Shown here in pieces: positions 44,415-49,872 of a stretch of DNA of 49,872 bases. The stretch is from Nitrobacter sp. 62-23 (GTDB lineage Bacteria > Pseudomonadota > Alphaproteobacteria > Rhizobiales > Xanthobacteraceae), in the NCBI RefSeq assembly GCF_001897285.1, contig NZ_MKSM01000134.1:1-49872 (forward strand). Direction: 5' to 3'. The position numbers were made by a program, and so were the translations under genes. Numbering within the stretch: the first letter of the stretch is position 1; each line of letters begins with the position of its first letter. Below the pieces are notes generated by a model. That model worked only from the letters and a program-made list of their open reading frames with translations. It had not been told where the DNA came from and did not search any database.

Positions 44415-47400
44415 ATGAGCTGGATATTGGATCTCGTTAACCCACGGGAGCGCAAGTGGGAAGAGTTCTATCGCAACCGCTGGTCCCACGATAACGTCTT
44501 CCGCAGCACGCATGGCGTGAACTGCACCGGCGGCTGCTCCTGGGCGATCTACGTCAAGGACGGAATCATCACCTGGGAAATGCAGCAGACGGACTATCCG
44601 CTGCTTGAGCGCAGCCTGCCACCTTACGAGCCTCGTGGCTGCCAGCGCGGCATCTCCGCCTCCTGGTACGTCTACAGCCCGATCCGGATCAAGTATCCCT
44701 ACGTCCGCGGTCCGCTCTACGACATGTGGAAGGAAGCGAAGGCCTCGTTCCCGGATCCGGTGCAGGCCTGGGCCTCGCTGGTCGGAGACGACCAGAAGCG
44801 CCTGCGCATGCAGAAGGCGCGCGGCAAGGGTGGTTTTCGCCGCGCCAAGTGGGAAGAATTGAGTGAGATGATTGCGGCGGCTTGTTTGTACACCGCGCGC
44901 AAGCATGGGCCGGACCGGGTGATGGGCTTCTCGCCGATCCCTGCGATGTCGATGTTGTCGTTCGCGGCCGGCACGCGCTTCCTGTCGCTTTTCGGCGGCT
45001 GTTCGATGAGCTTCTACGACTGGTACGCCGATCTGCCGACATCGTTCCCGGAAATCTGGGGCGACCAGACCGACGTGTGCGAAAGCGCCGACTGGTACAA
45101 TTCGAAGTTCATCGTCTCGATGGCATCGAACCTGAACATGACGCGCACCCCGGACGTGCACTTCATCTCCGAAGCGCGCACCGAGGGAACCAAGTTCGTG
45201 GTTCTATCGCCGGACTTCAGCATGGTCGCCAAGTATTGCGACGAATGGATTCCGGTCCAGGCGGGGCAGGACACGGCGCTGTGGATGGCGGCCAACCACG
45301 TCATCCTCAAGGAGTACTACATCGACCGCCAGGTCCCGTACTTCATCGATTACGTCAAGCGCTACACCGACCTTCCGTTCCTTGTCGAACTGGAGCCCAA
45401 CGGGAATACCTACAAGACCGGACGCTTGCTGCGGTCGAAGCGCATTGCGCGTTATCAGGACGTCGAGAACGCCGACTGGAAGATGCTCGTCATCGACGAG
45501 AAGAGCGGCGAGCCCCGGGCGCTCAAGGGTCAGGTCGGCGATCGCTGGGGATCCACGCACGGCAAGTGGAACCTGTCGGCGGAGGATACGCTGGACAACA
45601 GCCCGATCGATCCGGTGCTGAGCTTCATCGATAAATCTGACGGAGTGGTTCAGGTTGGCTTCGACGACTTTGCGAACGGTCGTGTTGTTTCGCGCGGCGT
45701 TCCGGTGAAGCGGATCGCGACGGACAAGGGCGATGTGCTGGTCGCCACCGGCTTCGACATCATGATGTCGCAGTTCGGTCACAGCCGCGGGCTGGAAGGC
45801 TCGTTTGCGACCAGCTACGACGACGAGGATGCACCTTACACGCCGGCCTGGCAGGAGCGTCACACCGGTATCGGCCGTGAAACTGCGATCCGGTTTGCGC
45901 GTGAGTTTGCGACCAACGCGGAACTCACCAATGGCAAGTCCATGGTAATCGTGGGCGCCAGCGCCAACCACTTCTATTACAATAACCTCTGTTACCGCTC
46001 GGCGACGGTTGCCCTGATCCTGTGCGGCTGCTGCGGCGTCAACGGCGGCGGCATCAACCACTACGTCGGCCAGGAAAAGCTTGCGCCGGTTGCGCCGTGG
46101 GCCACGGTTGCTTTGGCTCTCGACTGGGCCAAGCCGCCTCGGCTTGTGCAGTCGTCGACCTGGCACTATGCCCATAGCTGCCAGTGGCGTTATGAGCAGG
46201 AGTTCACCGAATATGGCCTGACGGCGCCGAACCCGCGCTGGGCCAAGGGTCACGCGATCGACCTCCAGGCGAAGGCGATCCGTTGTGGCTGGATGCCGTT
46301 CACCCCGCACTTCAACCGCAATCCGATCGAGGTTGTGGCGGACGCTGAGCGTGGTGGGGCGAAGACCACGGAAGATATTGCGACTTACGTCGTCGACCAG
46401 GTTGCCAGCAAGAAGGTCAATTTGGCGATCGACGATCCCGACGCAGCGGAGAACTGGCCACGCGTGTGGTTCATCTGGCGCGGCAACGCGATCCAGTCGA
46501 GCGCCAAGGGGCACGAGTTCTTCCTGCGTCACTATCTCGGTGCGCATGACAACGTGGTCGCGGAAGATCGTGCGAAGGGCAAGTCGACGAGCGTCAAGTA
46601 CCACGAGACCGCTCCGCGCGGAAAGTACGACCTGGTTGTCGACATCAACTTCCGGATGAACACGACAGGACTATACTCCGACATCATCTTGCCGACGGCG
46701 TTCTGGTACGAGAAGAACGACCTGAACACGACGGACCTGCACTCGTTCCTGCACGTGCTGGGGCAGGCGGTTCCGCCGGTGTGGGAATCGAAGACCGACT
46801 GGGAGATCTTCAAGCTGATCGCCAAGAAGGTCAGCGAGATGGCGCCGCTGGCGTTCTCCAAGCCGGTACGTGACGTGGTTCTTCAACCGCTGATGCACGA
46901 TACTCCCGACGAGATGTCGCAGCCGGAGATCCTGGACTGGGCCGAGGGCGAGTGCAAACCGGTGCCGGGCAAATCCTTTCCGCACGTGCGGGTGGTCGAG
47001 CGTGACTACGCGAACTTGTACAACAAGTTCATCTCGTTCGGCCCCAAGGCGCGGGAGGAAGGTGTCTCTGCGGTTGGCGTGCAAATTCCGATCAGGAAAC
47101 AGTACGACCAGATGCTCGAGAATCCGGTCATGCCGATGCCGGATCCGAGACACATGCGGTGCGTGGAATGGGGTGGCAAGCGTTACCCGAGCCTTGAAGA
47201 CGTTCTCGATGCCTGCAACACCGTGCTGTTGTGCGCGCCGGAAGCGAACGGCGAGGTGAGCTATCAGGGCTTCTTGAACGAGGAGCAACACATCGGTCTG
47301 CCGCTCGCTGATCTGGCCGAACCCACCCGAAGCGTCTCGTCGACGTTCTACGACCTGACGCGTCAGCCGAGACGGATTCTCACGAGCCCGTGCTGGACAG

Positions 47401-48059
47401 GTTTGGTCAACGATGGCCGTGCTTACTCCGCCTGGTGCATGAACGTCGAACGGCTGGTGCCGTGGCGGACATTGACCGGCCGGCAATCGTTGTACCTCGA
47501 TCACCAGTGGTACCTCGACTTCGGCGAGCACATCCCGACCTACAAGCCGCGGCTCAACCCGCGCAAGACCGGCGATATCGTGAAGAGCCTGGTGGATGAC
47601 CGCTCGCTGGTGCTGAACTACATCACGCCGCATGGTAAGTGGAACATTCACTCCACCTACAAGGACAACCACCGCATGTTGATGCTGTCTCGTGGCATGG
47701 ATCCAGTGTGGATCAATGACCGGGATGCGGAGAAGGTGGGTATCGAGGATAACGACTGGGTCGAGGTCTACAACGACAACGGTGTGGTCGTCACCCGTGC
47801 CAACGTCAGCCGGCGAATTCAGCCGGGCATCTGCATGTACTACCACGCGGTTGAGCGTACGGTGTACATTCCGAAGTCGCAGGAGCGTCAGTGGCGCGGC
47901 GGCGGTCACAACAGTCTGACGCGCATTCGCATCAACCCGCTGTTCCTGGCGGGTGGATATGCCCAGTTCACGTATGGCTGGAACTACTGGGGTCCGACAG
48001 GCATCTTCACGCGCGACACGCACGTTGTCGTGCGCAAGATGGAGAAGCTGGAATGGTAG
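44415..48059 (+). CDS. nxrA: Nitrite oxidoreductase/nitrate reductase alpha subunit (NxrA/NarG)
   Basis: 1214 residues from the ATG at 44415 ([20 protein letters not shown]), preceded by GAGGAG. It binds bis-MGD molybdenum and one [4Fe-4S] (FS0) cluster. FS0 ligands are His33, Cys37, Cys41 and Cys76 ([18 protein letters not shown]). The Mo-coordinating aspartate is Asp202 in [19 protein letters not shown]. No Tat signal is visible, so it faces the cytoplasm as in Nitrobacter. The length equals Nitrobacter NxrA as I recall it. NxrA oxidises nitrite to nitrate and can run in reverse; NarG of a denitrifying relative is the alternative. nxrB lies downstream after one intervening gene. Confidence 0.88.
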   Translation: MSWILDLVNPRERKWEEFYRNRWSHDNVFRSTHGVNCTGGCSWAIYVKDGIITWEMQQTDYPLLERSLPPYEPRGCQRGISASWYVYSPIRIKYPYVRGPLYDMWKEAKASFPDPVQAWASLVGDDQKRLRMQKARGKGGFRRAKWEELSEMIAAACLYTARKHGPDRVMGFSPIPAMSMLSFAAGTRFLSLFGGCSMSFYDWYADLPTSFPEIWGDQTDVCESADWYNSKFIVSMASNLNMTRTPDVHFISEARTEGTKFVVLSPDFSMVAKYCDEWIPVQAGQDTALWMAANHVILKEYYIDRQVPYFIDYVKRYTDLPFLVELEPNGNTYKTGRLLRSKRIARYQDVENADWKMLVIDEKSGEPRALKGQVGDRWGSTHGKWNLSAEDTLDNSPIDPVLSFIDKSDGVVQVGFDDFANGRVVSRGVPVKRIATDKGDVLVATGFDIMMSQFGHSRGLEGSFATSYDDEDAPYTPAWQERHTGIGRETAIRFAREFATNAELTNGKSMVIVGASANHFYYNNLCYRSATVALILCGCCGVNGGGINHYVGQEKLAPVAPWATVALALDWAKPPRLVQSSTWHYAHSCQWRYEQEFTEYGLTAPNPRWAKGHAIDLQAKAIRCGWMPFTPHFNRNPIEVVADAERGGAKTTEDIATYVVDQVASKKVNLAIDDPDAAENWPRVWFIWRGNAIQSSAKGHEFFLRHYLGAHDNVVAEDRAKGKSTSVKYHETAPRGKYDLVVDINFRMNTTGLYSDIILPTAFWYEKNDLNTTDLHSFLHVLGQAVPPVWESKTDWEIFKLIAKKVSEMAPLAFSKPVRDVVLQPLMHDTPDEMSQPEILDWAEGECKPVPGKSFPHVRVVERDYANLYNKFISFGPKAREEGVSAVGVQIPIRKQYDQMLENPVMPMPDPRHMRCVEWGGKRYPSLEDVLDACNTVLLCAPEANGEVSYQGFLNEEQHIGLPLADLAEPTRSVSSTFYDLTRQPRRILTSPCWTGLVNDGRAYSAWCMNVERLVPWRTLTGRQSLYLDHQWYLDFGEHIPTYKPRLNPRKTGDIVKSLVDDRSLVLNYITPHGKWNIHSTYKDNHRMLMLSRGMDPVWINDRDAEKVGIEDNDWVEVYNDNGVVVTRANVSRRIQPGICMYYHAVERTVYIPKSQERQWRGGGHNSLTRIRINPLFLAGGYAQFTYGWNYWGPTGIFTRDTHVVVRKMEKLEW

Positions 48060-48100
48060 CGCGACATCGCGACGCATAACCAGCCATAAGAGTACGAACT

Positions 48101-48130
48101 CGCGCCCCGCGCAGAATTGCGCGGGGCGCG
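48101..48130. terminator. GC-rich hairpin after nxrA
   Basis: CGCGCCCCGCGCA (48101-48113), loop GAAT, TGCGCGGGGCGCG (48118-48130). Very stable 13-bp stem but no T-run after it, so it may act as an mRNA 3'-end stabiliser or pause site rather than a terminator. Confidence 0.55.
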
Positions 48131-48176
48131 CGCGCTTGTACCAGACAGCCTTCCATGCGCTCACGCGCTTGCCTCG

Positions 48177-48202
48177 AACCCACCAGTTTGGTGGGTTTTT
48201 TT
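48177..48202 (+). terminator. Rho-independent terminator downstream of nxrA
   Basis: AACCCACCA (48177-48185), loop GTT, TGGTGGGTT (48189-48197), with T's to 48202. It implies that a fraction of nxrA transcripts end here and that downstream expression may need read-through or a new promoter. Confidence 0.75.
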
Positions 48203-48320
48203 GTTTGCTGCATGTGCATGTGGAGGAGGCGGTTCTCGACGCGATCCTGCGCGCGCAAAGACGAACCAACGGAGAAAATAACTCTCTCGGCGAAAGAGAG
48301 CCCTCGGAGATGGAGCGTGT
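48177..48320 (+). promoter_or_regulatory. Copy B of the nxrA leader element
   Basis: Same block order as 44096-44233: CCACC/GGTGG hairpin, GTTTGCTGC, GGCGG, CTCGACGCG, GATCCTGCGCGC, GACGAAC, AATAAC, CTCTCGGCGAAAGAGAG and GGAGATGG. Twelve consecutive bases (GATCCTGCGCGC) are identical; the intervening parts have diverged. It lies about 280 bp upstream of the next gene. Confidence 0.55.
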
Positions 48321-48597
48321 AGCCGGACAAGACCTGCGATTGAATTCCTTGACCGGGAGACCGGGCTGGAGGTTATCGGGTTCGCGCCTTTCGATCCCGC
48401 AAACTTCGACGCGCGGTTCCCGTCAAGATCAGCAGCAATCGTATCTGCAGTCGTTTTTTGTAGGCTGCCACGCCGCTAATTCGGCCCCGGTTCCCGCTTG
48501 TCGAAAAAGTGATCGTCTTCCATGGAATAGGAGGAACTGAGCGGGCACGTTGATGTTGAGGCCAAAGAACGCACGGTCGTATTGGAGGAGCTCATAT

Positions 48598-49353
48598 ATG
48601 TGCGACTACAGTCTGCATCACGTTGCTTCTCGGCCTGCCAAGGTCGCCGATAAGCTGGTCACGATGGAACTTGGAAAATCAAACGTGCACGGCTTCGTTG
48701 CCGTGGGGGAACTCGGTCCCAAGCTTGTCATTCATGACAGTCCGCCCGAACTGGCAGTCTGCCTGTTGCCGGGAACGGAACTTGCCTTCGACGAAAATGT
48801 TCGGTTCAGGCGCCAGCTCCGTTTTTTTGGCATGAGATTCTGGGGCAAGGCGCGGGTGGATCATAAGGTGGCGAGCTTCCGAAAGATTGACGAGGACAAT
48901 CTGCACGTTCAGCACGACGCTCTGGAATTTCCGGACGGACAAATCCTCAAAGTCGCGCAGCTCGTTCCCGGCCAGACCGCGACGGTGCTGCAGTTGCCGA
49001 TCAATGCACAGCGCGACGACCACGATCATGCGCACGTCGGGCATGGTGAGCGCGCGCGCCATTCTCGGGTCGCCCTGGATCGGGCTTCGGCCAGACCGGG
49101 AATGTGGGTGCCGAGCCTGGAAACGATGATGCTGTGGGATGCGGTTCGCGGCAAGACCGCTGATCTTTCGTTTGCGTTGACCCAGTCATTCCGGCGTTTG
49201 GCGGCTCACAAGCAGCGATCGCTTTCCGAAGCGACGACGCCTGCGGATTCTGGAGCATTCCAGATCAATTTCCGGAATGGCGTATCGACGACGGCTTTGC
49301 CGAGGAACTCCGCGGATCAGACTCGGGAGGAGAAGGTCAAGTCTGCTGTTTAG
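48598..49353 (+). CDS. Conserved protein of unknown function between nxrA and nxrB
   Basis: 251 residues from the ATG at 48598, fixed by GGAGGAG 8 bp upstream. The N-terminal ~135 residues (MCDYSLHHVASRPAKVADKL, ELAVCLLPGTELAFDENVRF, HDALEFPDGQILKVAQLVPG, QTATVLQLPINA) match a small conserved family of Bradyrhizobium relatives with no assigned function. The C-terminal ~110 residues are a His/Asp/Arg-rich linker (DDHDHAHVGHGERARHSRVA) and a helical segment, MMLWDAVRGKTADLSFALTQ followed by SFRRLAAHKQRS, that I do not recognise. In Nitrobacter a PPIase gene (nxrX) is known between nxrA and nxrB; this is not a PPIase. Confidence 0.75.
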   Translation: MCDYSLHHVASRPAKVADKLVTMELGKSNVHGFVAVGELGPKLVIHDSPPELAVCLLPGTELAFDENVRFRRQLRFFGMRFWGKARVDHKVASFRKIDEDNLHVQHDALEFPDGQILKVAQLVPGQTATVLQLPINAQRDDHDHAHVGHGERARHSRVALDRASARPGMWVPSLETMMLWDAVRGKTADLSFALTQSFRRLAAHKQRSLSEATTPADSGAFQINFRNGVSTTALPRNSADQTREEKVKSAV

Positions 49354-49710
49354 TTAGTGGACACGCTGTCTGGCCGAACCTGCTTAGTCCGCGTCAAGAA
49401 GTTCGATAGGTGGGCGCCGGTGTAGCGACGCCGCCACTGGAAACGCTCACGTCGAGAGCGTGACAAGTCGCGGCATCGACGGATCGACGGTCCGGGGGCC
49501 GTCCGCGCGGCACAGCGCCAATGCTGGACGGGCCAGCCTTGGCTTTGGTGAATTCGCTACCGCTCGCACAGTACGGCCGACGGCAGCGCAGTCGCATAAG
49601 CGCAATAAGCGCACGTGCATGAGGCATAAAAAAATCAATCAGAGACCGAAATCAGAAACCAAAAATCAGATGCCATAGCAACGAGCTATAGGAACGAAGG
49701 AGCACCGCAC
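49354..49710. other. Spacer upstream of nxrB
   Basis: 357 bp without a gene. A-rich near the end, with short direct repeats based on AATCAGARACC (about 49634-49672). The Shine-Dalgarno GAAGGAG is 9-15 bp before the nxrB ATG. No copy of the leader element was found here. Confidence 0.55.
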
Positions 49711-49872
49711 ATGGACATTCGAGCTCAAGTTTCGATGGTCTTTCACCTGGACAAGTGCATCGGCTGCCACACCTGCACCATTGCGTGCAAGAACATCTGG
49801 ACCGATCGCAAGGGCACCGAGTACATGTACTGGAACAACGTGGAGACCAAGCCGGGCACCGGCTATCCGACA
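49711..49872 (+). CDS. nxrB: Nitrite oxidoreductase/nitrate reductase beta subunit, 5' end (NxrB/NarH)
   Basis: 54 codons, running off the window edge. MDIRAQVSMVFHLDKCIGCH followed by TCTIACKNIWTDRKGTEYMY has the first ferredoxin-like cysteine cluster CxxCxxCxxxC (Cys16, 19, 22, 26), and MYWNNVETKPGTGYP is the expected NarH/NxrB continuation. It carries four Fe-S clusters that pass electrons between NxrA and the membrane chain. It begins with a good AAGGAG ribosome binding site. Confidence 0.9.
   Translation, partial: MDIRAQVSMVFHLDKCIGCHTCTIACKNIWTDRKGTEYMYWNNVETKPGTGYPT

Larger units (their letters stand above)
48060..48597. other. nxrA-downstream spacer with terminators and leader-like repeat
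   Basis: 538 bp without a convincing gene. Order: 13-bp GC hairpin (48101-48130), a canonical terminator (48177-48202) that is also the first block of copy B, the rest of the repeated element (to about 48320), then about 250 bp before the GGAGGAG Shine-Dalgarno of the next gene. Confidence 0.6.

Noticed and set aside
48320-48480. Possible remnant coding stretch (IEFLDRETGLEVIGFAPFD in one frame)
   Set aside because: Reads protein-like for about 30 codons but has no start codon, no ribosome site and no recognised family.

Overview
The window is high-GC alphaproteobacterial chromosome. It most resembles the Bradyrhizobium/Rhodopseudomonas/Nitrobacter group (Nitrobacteraceae). The gene families that point there are DivK-PleD, EipB, DUF1489, DUF3572, DUF2161, DUF1236, an FabA-type dehydratase, a K+-insensitive H+-pyrophosphatase and a PhyR/EcfG-type promoter. 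At the right edge lies a 1214-residue molybdopterin subunit of the NarG/NxrA type followed by the first 54 codons of the iron-sulfur subunit. In this taxonomic setting that favours a nitrite-oxidising Nitrobacter, but membrane nitrate reductase NarGH of a relative cannot be excluded from the sequence alone.

Layout. 1-3.4 kb: 3' end of metY, an acyltransferase, and a RidA-UgpQ pair. 3.5-9.3 kb: EipB envelope protein, DinB with DUF3572, the divK-pleD cell-cycle/c-di-GMP pair, and a membrane protein of unknown role. 9.1-15.8 kb: a leftward operon topA-rnr-DUF983-NUDIX, followed by rpmG and its terminator. 16-24.5 kb: mixed accessory genes, with two tandem secreted polysaccharide deacetylases, an XRE regulator, aldo/keto reductase, YdcF, DUF3253, glutathione transferase and conserved hypotheticals. 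24.5-25.8 kb: an AT-richer island with two secreted proteins, one an Ivy-type lysozyme inhibitor. 25.8-32.9 kb: leftward aroQ-accB-accC-aat, then DUF1236, DsbA-like and M48 protease genes. 33-36.6 kb: an aminotransferase and hppA. 36.6-43.2 kb: a possible sRNA, CreA, small proteins, DUF2161, fabA, an SDR, a YghU-type GST, a ROK-like kinase and a secreted Tyr/Gly-rich protein. 43.2-49.9 kb: about 1 kb with no recognisable gene, then a 42-codon ORF, nxrA, a 251-residue protein of unknown role, and nxrB running off the edge.

The most unusual material is not coding. (1) About 140 bp of leader sequence upstream of nxrA reappears, diverged but collinear, between nxrA and the next gene. (2) Doublets of 76-79 bp palindromes with CTAG ends lie against hppA and the M48 gene; their arms have diverged but still pair, and both doublets supply the stop codon of the adjacent gene. 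(3) Five copies of a roughly 40-50 bp dispersed repeat sit at gene ends. (4) Five 16-bp tandem repeats lead directly into a GST start codon, and the last one carries the ribosome binding site. Reading was by eye; gene boundaries are ORF limits adjusted by start-site signals.
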